Of a stretch of 64,000 nucleotides of DNA, positions 51,326 through 60,496 are shown piece by piece; within the stretch, counting starts at the first letter, position 1; each line of letters starts with the position of its first letter. The DNA lies in contig NZ_BAYA01000030.1 of NCBI RefSeq assembly GCF_000685015.1, positions 1-64,000 on the forward strand, in the 5' to 3' direction. Below the pieces are notes generated by a model. The model did not search any database, was not told where the DNA came from, and saw nothing but the letters and a program-made list of their open reading frames with translations. The DNA is from Paraburkholderia bannensis NBRC 103871 (lineage in GTDB: Bacteria; Pseudomonadota; Gammaproteobacteria; Burkholderiales; Burkholderiaceae). Both the position numbers and the translations under genes were made by a program.

Positions 51326-54300
51326 TGCAGCGGCGGCGCACCCGGCACGGCGAACAGACGGCAGCGCGCAGACGCATCGCGCGCTGGAGCATCGCGATTT
51401 GCGCGGCGATTGCGCTGGGTTACGCAGCGTGGATCGCGCTCGACATGATGCGGTCGTCGGCGGTCGTGCAAGCGGCCGATGCCGTGAGCGCGGCAAGCGA
51501 CGCCAATGCGAAAGCCAGCCTGAATGCGTCTGATAAGCAAGCCGCCGACACAGCCGATCATGCGGCGATTCCCATTCGCTTTTCGCTCGCGCAGCCGGGT
51601 TATGTGACGCTCGTGATCGAGACGACGGATGGCCGCCGCGTGCGCAATCTCGTCAGCGAGACGCCGTTTCCTGCGGGCGACAACACCGCCTGGTGGGACG
51701 GTCTGGACGACCTGGGCCGGGACGCCGATGCCGCCGCGCACGCGCAATATCGCATTCCTGGACGCCTCGTCGCGCCGGGCACGTATCGCGTGCGCGGGCT
51801 CGTTCGGCCCGCGTTGAAGGCGCTCTACGAATTCAATCCCTATGATCCGGGGCGTCCGCCGTGGAAGACGGCGCAGCGCGACAGCGAGTGGCTGGCGAAT
51901 CATGCCGCGCCTTCGGCGGTGCTGTTCGTGCCCGGCGGCGCGAGTGGCGCAGCGCACGCTGGCCCGGATGGCGCCGTGCTGGTCGGCAGCTATGTCACTG
52001 AAGGCGGCAGCGGGCTTGCGTGGCTCGATACGCAGGGCAAGAAGCTGTGGGGCCAGACGTGGATGGGCGGCGTGTGGACGGGCGCGACGCAACTCACGCG
52101 CGATACGGGCGCGCATGCGGCTGCAGGCGTGTATGCCTACGCGGCGGCGTCATGGCGCGGCGATCAGCCGGGTGACCACTACAGCGAACTGCGCTTGAAC
52201 GCGTTGATGACAGCGGCCGCGCAGCGCAATGCGCCCGCCGATGCGCGTCTTGGCACAGGCGAGGACGTGCCGGTGCTCACGCCGCCCTATCGCATAGAGG
52301 AACCCGCCGATACCGCGAAACCCGCCGCCGACGATCCCTACCCCGAGCGTCATGCGGCGATAGCGGGCCTCGCCGCACATGATGGTCTCGTTGTCGTCGC
52401 ATTGCGTGCGCTGAACCAACTGCTGTTTGTCGACGCCACTCGTCATCGCGTGGCGGGGCGTGCAGCGCTGGCCGACCCGCGCGGTCTCGCGTTCGATGCA
52501 CAGGGGCATGTGCTTGCGCTATCGGGCACGCGGCTCGTGCGGCTCGATGCGAGTCTCGACAGCGGCGGGCAATTGCATGTTTCCGCGCCGCAAGCGCTGA
52601 CCGTTTCGGCGCTTGAGGATCCACAGTCGCTTTGCGTCGACCAGGGCGGCGCAATTTACGTCAGCGATTGGGGCAGGAGCCATCAGGTGAAGGTGTTCGA
52701 CGCGGCGGGCAAGCTGTTGCGCGCAATCGGCCACGCGGGCGCGCCCGTGGTGGGTGCATACGATCCGCAGCATATGAATCATCCCGCCGGCATTTCGCTC
52801 GATGGCAGCGGGCATCTCTGGGTCGCCGAAAACGACAAGACGCCCAAGCGCGTGAGCGTGTGGGACGCGGCGAGCGGCAGGCTCGTGAACGCGTTCTACG
52901 GGCCGCCGCGTTATGGCGGCGGCGGGACGCTCGATCCGCGTGACCGGACGCGGTTTTATTACGCGGACGAAGCAGGCGCAATGGAATTCAAGCTCGACTG
53001 GGCGCACGGCACGAGCGTACCCTCGGCGATTACGTACCGCGCCGATAGCGACGATCTCGGCCTGAGCGGCAGCGATACGGGCGGCATGCCCGACTATCCG
53101 CTCTATCGCGGCAACGAGCGCTATCTGACGAACGCGCACAGTGCGCAGGTGAGCGGCAGGCCCAGCGCGATCGTCTGGCATCTGGGCGCCGATGGCGTGG
53201 CGCGTGCGGTCGCTGCGGCGGGCAGCACCTTCGATAGCGCGGGCAAGCTGCTGCCCGCCTTCAACACCGATGCGATGCGCGCGCGCATGCCGCCGGGCAG
53301 CGATGCGCAACATCGCGCGCTGTTGTTCCTCTGGCGCGACGCGAACGGCGATGGCCGCATGACGTCCGACGAAGTCACGTTCTGGCAGCCGCAAGGCGAA
53401 GCGCGCGGCAACGCGGCGATGCTCGGCAATGTGACGGTGCTCGACGATCTTTCGTTTGCGATTGCGTATGCGGGGAATTCAGCCGTCGAAGTGTCCGCGA
53501 CGTCGATTGGCGCGCGTGGCGTGCCCGTATATGACACCGCGCATCCGAAGACACTCGCGACGAATGTGCAGGCGCCCGTCAGCACGGGCGGCGGCCAGGT
53601 TCTCGTGGCCCGCGATGGCTGGGCCATCCTCACGACACCGCCCGCGCCGTTCGCGCCGCAAGGCGTCAGCGGCATGCGTGCGGACGGCGCGGCGTGGTCG
53701 TATCCGAGTCTGTGGCCTGGCCTGCACGCCTCGCATGCCGCGCCGGTGCCTGCAAAACCGGGCGAGTTGATCGGCACGACGCGCGTGCTGGGCAATCCGT
53801 TCGATGCGCCCGCGCCTTCGGACGCGGGGCCATTGTGGGCGATCAACGGCAACGAGGGCAGCGTCTATCTCTTCACGACCGATGGCCTGTTCGTCGCGAC
53901 GCTGTTCAGGGACACGCGCCTGGATACCGCGCCGCCGCCGTCATCCGCGACGCGCGGGATGGATCTGGCTGCGATGAGCCTCGGCCCGGAGTGCTTCCAT
54001 CCGACCATCGTGCGCGCCGACGACGGCAACGTCTACATGCAGGCGGGTTCCACCGCGCCGTTGTTGCGCATCGTCGGGCTGGAAGGCGTGCGGCGCTTGC
54101 CAGACCAGCAGATTACGTTGAGTGCGCAACAACTCGTGGACGCGCAGCGCGCATCGCGAGAATCTGCCGCGCGCGTCGCCAGTGCAAGCGCGGGCGGCAA
54201 TGTGCTCGACGTGGCGATTCACGCCGAGGCGAGCGCGCAGAACTGGCCCGACTCGGGCACGCGGTGGGCGACCATCGATACGCGCTCGGTGCAGGTGGGC

Positions 54301-54942
54301 GACTGGGGGCATCAGGATAGCGAAACGAAGGCGGCGCTGGCGATCTTCGGCGACCGGCTCTATATCGCGGTGACGACCGATGCGCCCACGCTGCTCGACA
54401 ACAGCGGCGAAGCCTTGCAGAACCTCTTCGCAACAGGTGGCGGCATCGACCTCATGCTGGGCGCCGATGCGGACGCCGACCCGAATCGCAGCAACGCAGT
54501 GAAGGGCGACGAGCGACTCGTGGTGTCGCGCGTGCACGATATGACGAAGGCGATGCTCTATCGCCCAGTGGCGACGCCCGATGGGCTCGCGCCGATTACG
54601 TACAGCTCGCCGCTGCGCACGATCCATTTCGATCGCGTCGATGACGTCAGCGACAAGGTCGATGTGTCGATCGAGCGTCAGCAGGCAGCGCCGAACGCGC
54701 AAGACGTGCCTGGCGTGCTGTACAAGCTGTCGGTGCCGCTCGGCGTATTGGGTGTGAACGCCACGGCGGGCCGCACGCTGTCCGGTGACATTGGCGTGTT
54801 GCGCGGCAACGGCTTTCAGACGCTGCAACGCGCGTACTGGTCGAACAAGGCGGGTGGGCTGGTCAGCGACTTGCCCGGCGAAGCCGAACTCACACCGAAT
54901 CTATGGGGCAAGCTGCGTTTCGTGGCGGCCGCGAGTCAGTAG
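51322..54942 (+). CDS. Large membrane-anchored beta-propeller protein with FlgD-like and CBM9-like domains
   Basis: The 1,206-residue product has one N-terminal membrane anchor at about 16-36 (IARWSIAICAAIALGYAAWI), so the rest should be periplasmic. A FlgD-Ig-like domain at about 75-160 (PIRFSLAQPGYVTLVIETTD; NTAWWDGLDDLGRDAD) comes first. NHL/SMP30-type propeller blades follow to about 900 (DPQSLCVDQGGAIYVSDWGR; GISLDGSGHLWVAEND; GPLWAINGNEGSVYLF), with an EF-hand-like loop DANGDGRMTSDE at about 675. A C-terminal region (970-1200) resembles a CBM9-like sugar-binding domain. It is coupled by ATGA to the acyltransferase gene. I do not recognise a characterised relative; binding or processing of the exported polymer is the likely role. 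Confidence 0.82.
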   Translation: MMQRRRTRHGEQTAARRRIARWSIAICAAIALGYAAWIALDMMRSSAVVQAADAVSAASDANAKASLNASDKQAADTADHAAIPIRFSLAQPGYVTLVIETTDGRRVRNLVSETPFPAGDNTAWWDGLDDLGRDADAAAHAQYRIPGRLVAPGTYRVRGLVRPALKALYEFNPYDPGRPPWKTAQRDSEWLANHAAPSAVLFVPGGASGAAHAGPDGAVLVGSYVTEGGSGLAWLDTQGKKLWGQTWMGGVWTGATQLTRDTGAHAAAGVYAYAAASWRGDQPGDHYSELRLNALMTAAAQRNAPADARLGTGEDVPVLTPPYRIEEPADTAKPAADDPYPERHAAIAGLAAHDGLVVVALRALNQLLFVDATRHRVAGRAALADPRGLAFDAQGHVLALSGTRLVRLDASLDSGGQLHVSAPQALTVSALEDPQSLCVDQGGAIYVSDWGRSHQVKVFDAAGKLLRAIGHAGAPVVGAYDPQHMNHPAGISLDGSGHLWVAENDKTPKRVSVWDAASGRLVNAFYGPPRYGGGGTLDPRDRTRFYYADEAGAMEFKLDWAHGTSVPSAITYRADSDDLGLSGSDTGGMPDYPLYRGNERYLTNAHSAQVSGRPSAIVWHLGADGVARAVAAAGSTFDSAGKLLPAFNTDAMRARMPPGSDAQHRALLFLWRDANGDGRMTSDEVTFWQPQGEARGNAAMLGNVTVLDDLSFAIAYAGNSAVEVSATSIGARGVPVYDTAHPKTLATNVQAPVSTGGGQVLVARDGWAILTTPPAPFAPQGVSGMRADGAAWSYPSLWPGLHASHAAPVPAKPGELIGTTRVLGNPFDAPAPSDAGPLWAINGNEGSVYLFTTDGLFVATLFRDTRLDTAPPPSSATRGMDLAAMSLGPECFHPTIVRADDGNVYMQAGSTAPLLRIVGLEGVRRLPDQQITLSAQQLVDAQRASRESAARVASASAGGNVLDVAIHAEASAQNWPDSGTRWATIDTRSVQVGDWGHQDSETKAALAIFGDRLYIAVTTDAPTLLDNSGEALQNLFATGGGIDLMLGADADADPNRSNAVKGDERLVVSRVHDMTKAMLYRPVATPDGLAPITYSSPLRTIHFDRVDDVSDKVDVSIERQQAAPNAQDVPGVLYKLSVPLGVLGVNATAGRTLSGDIGVLRGNGFQTLQRAYWSNKAGGLVSDLPGEAELTPNLWGKLRFVAAASQ

Positions 54943-54960
54943 CGCGAATCGACGTTGCGC

Positions 54961-56016
54961 TTAGCGTGCGCTGCGATGCGCCAGCGTTCCCGCAGCGGCC
55001 TGCTCGCGCGTCGAGCGCCGGGCCTTCACGAAGCGTTCGCGCGCATGGCTGCAAGGGCGATCCACATAGACGGTAATGGCAAACGCCGCCGCATACGACA
55101 TGGCCACCAACGGCAAGGTGGCGAGCGCGCGCGAGACGTGCGACAGCGCCGCTATTTGCGGGACGTAGTGCGTGACATACATCAGCGGCAGCCAGTGCGC
55201 CAGATAAAGCGAGTACGAAGCATCGGAAAGCAGGCGGTCGAACTTGCCGCTGCGCACGCTGAGCGTGCCCAGCGCGAACGGCAGCGCCACGGCGGCCAGC
55301 GCTGCATTGAGCAGCGGATTCCAGGCGAGATACAGTGCGCCGCGATGCGCGCCGCCGAACAGCACGGGGCGCAGCGCGGGCACGCAGGCAAACAGCACGA
55401 TCACGCCCGCCGCGAGCGCGCCCGAAGCGAGCGCGACGCGTCGGCGCGGCAGCAGCGCGGGATAGCGCGCGGCCAGCATCCCCGCAAGAAACCACGGCAG
55501 GTACGACGTAAACGCACGGTCGTAGAACAGCGCGAATGACGCCACGCTCACGCCCGCGCACAGCACGGCGGCGAGCAGCGCCCGCCGCTGCAGCAGCGCG
55601 ATTACGAATGGCGCGACGAGGTAGAACTGCAATTCGATATCGAGCGACCACGCGGGCACGAGCGGCGCGCCGCCCGCCGTGTTGTAGCCGAGAATCACGA
55701 GGCTCGACACCAGCGCGAGCGGCTCGGGCGGCGCGAACGGCACGGCGGGCGCGACGACGAGCGGCAGCGCGAACGACACCACCAGCGCCGCGGCACTGCA
55801 CAGCAGGAACACCGGCGCGAGCCGCCACGCGCGCGAAACGATGAAGGTCGCGTAAGGCTCGCGTGTGGCCGAATACTTGTTCTGCCACATCGTGAAGACC
55901 CAATAGCCGCTCAGCGCAAAGAACAGATAAACCGGCATGTGACCGATGCCGAAGCTGGTGTAGTGAAACACCACGACGAGGGTGGCGAGCAAAAACCGCA
56001 AAGCGCCTGGCGCCAT
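54961..56016 (-). CDS. Acyltransferase-3 family membrane protein
   Basis: The 351-residue product has about ten membrane segments and acyltransferase-3 features, although the N-terminal catalytic His region is short (LLATLVVVFHYTSFGIGHMP, with the candidate His in VFHY). PAWSLDIELQFYLVAPFVIA is the second conserved block. It is probably an O-acetylase moving acetyl groups across the inner membrane onto the polymer. The start ATG at 56016 has a perfect AGGAGGGAAGG ribosome-binding site. It is 41 bp downstream of the other acyltransferase gene, on the strand opposite the main operon. Confidence 0.87.
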   Translation of the reverse strand: MAPGALRFLLATLVVVFHYTSFGIGHMPVYLFFALSGYWVFTMWQNKYSATREPYATFIVSRAWRLAPVFLLCSAAALVVSFALPLVVAPAVPFAPPEPLALVSSLVILGYNTAGGAPLVPAWSLDIELQFYLVAPFVIALLQRRALLAAVLCAGVSVASFALFYDRAFTSYLPWFLAGMLAARYPALLPRRRVALASGALAAGVIVLFACVPALRPVLFGGAHRGALYLAWNPLLNAALAAVALPFALGTLSVRSGKFDRLLSDASYSLYLAHWLPLMYVTHYVPQIAALSHVSRALATLPLVAMSYAAAFAITVYVDRPCSHARERFVKARRSTREQAAAGTLAHRSAR

Positions 56017-56057
56017 GTTCCTTCCCTCCTGGTGCGATCCGCCGTGCGTCGGCCTGG

Positions 56058-57266
56058 TCAGGCCTCGGACGCCGGGGAGCGCGACGGCTCGACCTGCAAG
56101 GCGGGGCGCGCGCGCAACAGCGTATCGAGTGCGTGACGCACGCGCGGCGTGTGCCGCTCGGTGAGCAGCGAAACGGCGTAGCAATACGCATAGACCAGCG
56201 CGACGGCCACGGTGAACAACACGATGGCGCGCGCGTCGGGCCGCTGCGCGAAATGCAGGCCGAAGCTTTGCGCCGCTGCCGCGCAGATCAGCAGCAGCGC
56301 GGGGAAGTGAAACAGATAGGTGGTGTAGGAGAACTCGGCGAGCTGCTTGTGCCACGCCGCGAAGGGCAGGCCGCGAGCGAGTCGGCTCGCGCTCGCGAGC
56401 GCTGCTGCATAGGCGATGCCGAGCATGAGGTCGCGTGCGAATGCAGCGAGGAGATGGGTCTCGATGGCGCTGATGCCGTGCGTGAAGCGCGACACAGCCA
56501 GCGCGACGCCGAACAGGGCGAAGCCCACGACCGGATGCGGACGCCACGCTTTTGAATAGACCCATCGGAAAGTCAGGACACCGATCAACCAGACGACGCC
56601 CCACAGCATGATGGAGAACGGCAGCAGCACGGCGAGCGCGCAGGCCGCCGTGGCCCAGCCCAGACGGCGGCCTCTCGCGCTTGTGAGTGCATACGCACCG
56701 AGCGCGAACACGCAGTAATACCACCACTCGCAGGCGAGGCTCCAGAGCGGGCCGTTGCTGCCGAGCGTCTGTGTGAGCACGCCCTGCATCATGAACAGAT
56801 TGCCGAGAAAGGTGGGCAGGTTCATCGTCGAGGCGATCACGTAATTGATCGTCGCGTTGGGCGGCTCGGGCAGGGTCGTGTAGATGCCGCTCGCGTTGAA
56901 CCAGCGCAGGCCCATGCTATCGAGTGCAATGCCGATGATGAGCGCGGGAACCAGCGTCGTATAGATGCGGCTTGCCCGCGCGGACGTATACGCGCGCAGA
57001 TCGGGGCCGCGCTGTTGCCAGCGTTGCAGCGTGGAGCCGCCCACGAGGAAGCCGCTGATGACGAAGAAGATCACCACGGCCTCGTGGCCCAGCCCCGTGA
57101 TGAAGTACAGCGCGCGCAGCAACGGCCCGTGCGCGCCAGCAGGCCCGGACGAAGCCGATGCCGCGGCGAAATCCGCAAGCACCAGTGCGCGCGCGTGATT
57201 GACGACCACCAGCAGCGCGGCGAACCAGCGCGACAGGTCGAGGAAGGTGCTAAGCCCTGGCTTCAT
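56058..57266 (-). CDS. Acyltransferase-3 family membrane protein (OafA/NodX-like)
   Basis: The 402-residue product has about ten membrane segments. The N-terminal FLDLSRWFAALLVVVNHARAL contains the catalytic His. IFFVISGFLVGGSTLQRW and GPLWSLACEWWYYCVFALGA follow, all hallmarks of acyltransferase-3. It should O-acylate the polysaccharide at the inner membrane. It is the first gene of a two-gene leftward unit with the acyltransferase downstream, and its promoter lies in the gap shared with galU. Confidence 0.92.
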   Translation of the reverse strand: MKPGLSTFLDLSRWFAALLVVVNHARALVLADFAAASASSGPAGAHGPLLRALYFITGLGHEAVVIFFVISGFLVGGSTLQRWQQRGPDLRAYTSARASRIYTTLVPALIIGIALDSMGLRWFNASGIYTTLPEPPNATINYVIASTMNLPTFLGNLFMMQGVLTQTLGSNGPLWSLACEWWYYCVFALGAYALTSARGRRLGWATAACALAVLLPFSIMLWGVVWLIGVLTFRWVYSKAWRPHPVVGFALFGVALAVSRFTHGISAIETHLLAAFARDLMLGIAYAAALASASRLARGLPFAAWHKQLAEFSYTTYLFHFPALLLICAAAAQSFGLHFAQRPDARAIVLFTVAVALVYAYCYAVSLLTERHTPRVRHALDTLLRARPALQVEPSRSPASEA

Positions 57267-57583
57267 CGTGGCTCATCGTGATTCAACGTGGCGAATGTCG
57301 GGGCGAACGCGTGCGGCTGTCCGCGAAGACTGCATGTTTCGAACGATGCTACTGCCGTGCAGGCGCCTTTGTGCGCCAGGGTCTCGGCGTTGTGCGACAT
57401 CGACTGCGCATTGCAGCGCACGGTGTGGGCCGTGCGTGCGCTGGCGCACGTTGTCCAGCGATTCGGGGCGCGGTGGCTGCAACCGGCGAGGCATTGGCGA
57501 GCGCGCTCGACGCTGTGCCCATACGCTCGAATTTACGGGGCTTATCCATAACGACGCCCGCACACTACGTCGAGGAAATAACG
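57267..57583. other. Intergenic region between divergent acyltransferase and galU genes
   Basis: This 317-bp gap should hold both promoters. Several frames are open here because of base composition, but none has family similarity or a good start. No terminator, repeat or clear promoter pair was recognised by eye. Confidence 0.45.
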
Positions 57584-58489
57584 ATGCGCACAATACGCAA
57601 GGCGGTTTTTCCGGTCGCGGGTCTCGGCACGCGTTTTCTTCCGGCCACCAAGGCGAGCCCGAAGGAAATGCTGCCGATCGTGGACAAGCCCTTGATCCAG
57701 TACGCCGTGGAGGAAGCCGCGGCGGCGGGCGTGACAGAAATGATCTTCGTGACGGGGCGCAGCAAGCGCGCCATCGAAGACCATTTCGACAAGTCGTATG
57801 AAATCGAAGCCGAGCTCATGAGCCGCGGCAAGACCGAACTGCTGCGCGTCGTGCAGAGCATCAAGCCGCGTCACGTGACCTGTCTGTTCGTGCGTCAGGC
57901 GGAGGCGCTCGGCCTTGGGCATGCGGTGCTGTGTGCGGAAAAGATCGTCGATAACGAGCCGTTCGCCGTGATCCTCGCCGACGACCTGCTCGACGGCCAG
58001 CCGCCGGTGCTGTCGCAGATGGCCGACGTGTTCGGCCATTACGCCTGCTCCGTGGTGGGCGTCGACCAGATCGAGCCGCACGAAAGCCGCTCGTATGGCG
58101 TGATCGACGGGCGCGCGTGGGACGACCGCATCTTCCGCATGAACGGCATCGTCGAAAAGCCGGAACCGGCCGATGCGCCCTCGCGGCTGGGCGTGGTGGG
58201 GCGCTATGTGTTCACGCCGGGCATCTTCGAGCACTTGCGTCGCGTGAGCCCGGGCGCGGGCGGCGAAATCCAGTTGACCGACGCGATCCTGGCGCTGCTC
58301 GCGCGTGAGCAGGTGCTCGCGTATCGCTTTCGCGGCAAGCGCTACGACTGCGGCAGCAAGATCGGCTACCTGAAGGCGACGGTCGAATTCGCGCTGCGCC
58401 ATCCCGAAGTGGGCGAGGGCTTCGAGCGCTACCTCGAAGAACGGGCGTTCGAAACGGAGGCGGCCGCGCAGCGGGCGAAAGTCGCATGA
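57584..58489 (+). CDS. galU: UTP--glucose-1-phosphate uridylyltransferase
   Basis: The 301-residue product has the nucleotidyltransferase start KAVFPVAGLGTRFLPATKAS, then PLIQYAVEEAAAAGVTEMIF and GGEIQLTDAI near the C-terminus, standard for GalU/GtaB. It makes UDP-glucose from UTP and glucose-1-phosphate, the donor for the initiating transferase and for glucosyl or, after epimerisation, galactosyl residues. The start ATG at 57584 has GAGGAAA seven bases upstream. Its stop overlaps the gmm start by ATGA. A second housekeeping galU elsewhere in the genome is likely. Confidence 0.95.
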   Translation: MRTIRKAVFPVAGLGTRFLPATKASPKEMLPIVDKPLIQYAVEEAAAAGVTEMIFVTGRSKRAIEDHFDKSYEIEAELMSRGKTELLRVVQSIKPRHVTCLFVRQAEALGLGHAVLCAEKIVDNEPFAVILADDLLDGQPPVLSQMADVFGHYACSVVGVDQIEPHESRSYGVIDGRAWDDRIFRMNGIVEKPEPADAPSRLGVVGRYVFTPGIFEHLRRVSPGAGGEIQLTDAILALLAREQVLAYRFRGKRYDCGSKIGYLKATVEFALRHPEVGEGFERYLEERAFETEAAAQRAKVA

Positions 58490-59004
58490 GCACCGCGCCG
58501 CTGACGCTGGTGCGCTCGCATGACGCCGATATGGAAACCGATGGCTCGCCCGCGCTCGACGAAGGCGAGTTTCTCTCGGCAGTGCGGCTCACGCCGCTGG
58601 TGGCGATCGACCTGATCGTCACCGACGCAGCCGGCCGCGTGCTGGTGGGCTTTCGTCGCAACCGGCCCGCGCGGGGCTGCTGGTTCGTGCCGGGCGGGCG
58701 GATCCGCAAGAACGAGACGCTCGATGCGGCGTTCACGCGCATCGTCGAGGCCGAACTGGGGATGGCCGGTTTCACGCGCAAGCAGGCCTCGTTCTATGGG
58801 CTTTACGAGCATCACTACCCCGATAACTTCGCGGGCCGCGAGGGCGTGCCGACGCACTATGTCGTGCTCGCGCACATCATGGCGGTGGAGGATGCGCGCA
58901 GCGTCGGACGGCCCGAGCAGCACAGCGAATACGACTGGCTGTTGCCGGATACGCTGCTCGCGCGCGACGACGTCCACGAGAACACGAAAGCTTACTTTCG
59001 CTGA
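58486..59004 (+). CDS. gmm: GDP-mannose mannosyl hydrolase (Nudix)
   Basis: The 172-residue Nudix-type enzyme has the divergent Nudix box of WcaH/Gmm (PGGRIRKNETLDAAFTRIVE, then AELGM), DLIVTDAAGRVLVGFRRNRP upstream and GLYEHHYPDNFAGREGVPTH downstream. Gmm hydrolyses GDP-mannose to GDP and mannose by substitution at carbon and is a regular member of fucose-containing polysaccharide loci. It is coupled to galU by an ATGA overlap. It may regulate the GDP-mannose/GDP-fucose supply. Confidence 0.92.
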   Translation: MSTAPLTLVRSHDADMETDGSPALDEGEFLSAVRLTPLVAIDLIVTDAAGRVLVGFRRNRPARGCWFVPGGRIRKNETLDAAFTRIVEAELGMAGFTRKQASFYGLYEHHYPDNFAGREGVPTHYVVLAHIMAVEDARSVGRPEQHSEYDWLLPDTLLARDDVHENTKAYFR

Positions 59005-59261
59005 TTTCAGGCCGCGCGGCGACGTGGCGATGCACGAAGCGGTTTACCTTTTTCTTCAGACACTTGCGTAAACGACCCAAAGGTTATCAACAGGCCTCTC
59101 AACAATTTCTGTGGAAAAGTTTTTGGGGCTGTCCAGCGCCTGCGATGTGGGATTTGGCGATTTGTTGTTTGGTTTCATGGGGTTGGCGCGGATTTCCCGG
59201 TGTTACCCACAAGGCTGTCCAGAAATTCTGTGGATAACCCCGCGCCAAATACTCCCCAGTC
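59005..59261. other. Intergenic region carrying paired DnaA-box-like nonamers
   Basis: Two 35-bp units (59084-59118 and 59203-59237), identical at 26 of 35 positions, each begin with a TTATCCACA-like nonamer and end with the reverse complement of one. The boxes are TTATCAACA (59084), TTTTCCACA on the minus strand (59110-59118), TTACCCACA (59203) and a perfect TTATCCACA on the minus strand (59229-59237). The region lies between convergent gmm and the zinc-ribbon gene and shows no dnaA, dnaN, parA or rep gene nearby. Confidence 0.6.
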
Positions 59262-59603
59262 TCACACCTTGCGCACGAATTCCGTCTTCAGGCTCATCGC
59301 GCCAAAACCGTCGATCTTGCAGTCGATATCGTGGTCGCTGTCCACGAGGCGGATGTTCTTTACCTTTGTGCCCATCTTCACGACCCCGGACGAGCCCTTG
59401 AGCTTGAGATCCTTGATGACCGTCACCGTGTCGCCGTCCTGAAGGACGTTGCCAGCCGAGTCGCGGTAGACCTTCGCCGCCGCTTCCGCGGGCTCGGCCG
59501 CCTGGCGCGGCCATTCGTGCGCGCATTCCGGGCAGACGAAGTTGTCGCCGTCCTCATAGGTGAATTCGGAATTGCACTGCGGGCAGGCGGGAAGGGTGCT
59601 CAT
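59262..59603 (-). CDS. yjdM: YjdM/PhnA-family zinc-ribbon protein
   Basis: The 113-residue product has an N-terminal zinc ribbon (CPQCNSEFTYEDGDNFVCPEC) and a PhnA-type C-terminal domain (GDTVTVIKDLKLKGSSGVVK; DHDIDCKIDGFGAMSLKTEF). The family was once annotated as alkylphosphonate uptake protein PhnA, but it is not a phosphonate hydrolase or transporter and its role is unclear. The start ATG at 59603 is preceded by GGATCCC; the length is normal for the family. Confidence 0.93.
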   Translation of the reverse strand: MSTLPACPQCNSEFTYEDGDNFVCPECAHEWPRQAAEPAEAAAKVYRDSAGNVLQDGDTVTVIKDLKLKGSSGVVKMGTKVKNIRLVDSDHDIDCKIDGFGAMSLKTEFVRKV

Positions 59604-59760
59604 GATGGGATCCTTGATGCTAACGGCTGAGAAAAGCGGCGAAAAAGAACGCAAAAGTATACCGTGGCCGCTACACGTCCCATCCTGGATTGCGGTGCCC
59701 TGCACGTTCGCGTACCCCATGTCATAGTGTGAGCCGCGTCAAACCCGAATCCGCAAGCTC

Positions 59761-60402
59761 ATGTCCGAAACCTCCGATACCGCTGCTAGCTCCGCCACTT
59801 ACTTCTATGACCCGGCCGCCGGCCACGGCCTGCCGCACGATCCCTTCAAGGCCATCGTCGCGCCGCGCCTGATCGGCTGGATCTCAAGCCGCTCGCCCGA
59901 AGGCGTGCTCAACCTCGCGCCGTACAGCTTCTTCGGCGCCTTCGCGACGTTTCCGGCCGTGATCGGTTTTTGCAGCGAAGGCCGCAAGGACAGCATCAGC
60001 AATATCGAAGCGACCGGCGAGTTCGTCTGGAACCTCGCCACGCGCCCGCTCGCGGAGCAGATGAACCGCAGCTCCGCGCCCGTTGCCGCCGATGTCGACG
60101 AGTTCGCGCTGTCCGGTCTTACGCCCGCGCCGGGCCGCAATGTCGCGGTTCCGCACGTGGCTGAAGCGCCCGCCGCGCTCGAATGCAAGCTGCTGCAGAT
60201 CGTGCGCCTGAACGCGCTCGACGGCACGCCGATGGACAACTGGCTCGCGCTCGGCCAGGTGGTCGGCGTGCATATCCGCCAGGAATACCTGAAGGATGGC
60301 CTGTTCGATACCCACGCCGCGCAGCCCATCATGCGCGCCGGTTACCGCGCGGATTACGCCCAGATCGGCGAGATGTTCCAGATGTATCGGCCGACTGCCT
60401 GA
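59761..60402 (+). CDS. Flavin reductase-like, FMN-binding split-barrel protein
   Basis: The 213-residue product has the flavin_reduct fold: PFKAIVAPRLIGWISSRSPE, LNLAPYSFFGAFATFPAVIG (FMN-phosphate contacts), KDSISNIEATGEFVWNLATR and ALECKLLQIVRL. Family members reduce FMN or bind FMN as stand-alone reductases or partners of two-component monooxygenases; no monooxygenase gene is adjacent, so the physiological role is unknown. The start ATG at 59761 has no strong ribosome-binding site, but the N-terminus fits relatives. Confidence 0.9.
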   Translation: MSETSDTAASSATYFYDPAAGHGLPHDPFKAIVAPRLIGWISSRSPEGVLNLAPYSFFGAFATFPAVIGFCSEGRKDSISNIEATGEFVWNLATRPLAEQMNRSSAPVAADVDEFALSGLTPAPGRNVAVPHVAEAPAALECKLLQIVRLNALDGTPMDNWLALGQVVGVHIRQEYLKDGLFDTHAAQPIMRAGYRADYAQIGEMFQMYRPTA

Positions 60403-60496
60403 GCCCCCCGAGGGGTGCATCCGGCGCCCCGTTGCCCGCCGCGCCGCACGCGCCGATAATGGCCCCACATCGCGCGTCGCGCGGGGGAGACAGTCC

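Noticed and set aside
59084..59237. Considered an origin of replication
   Set aside because: No dnaA/dnaN/rep/par gene and no clear AT-rich unwinding region next to the boxes; kept only as a DnaA-box-like finding.
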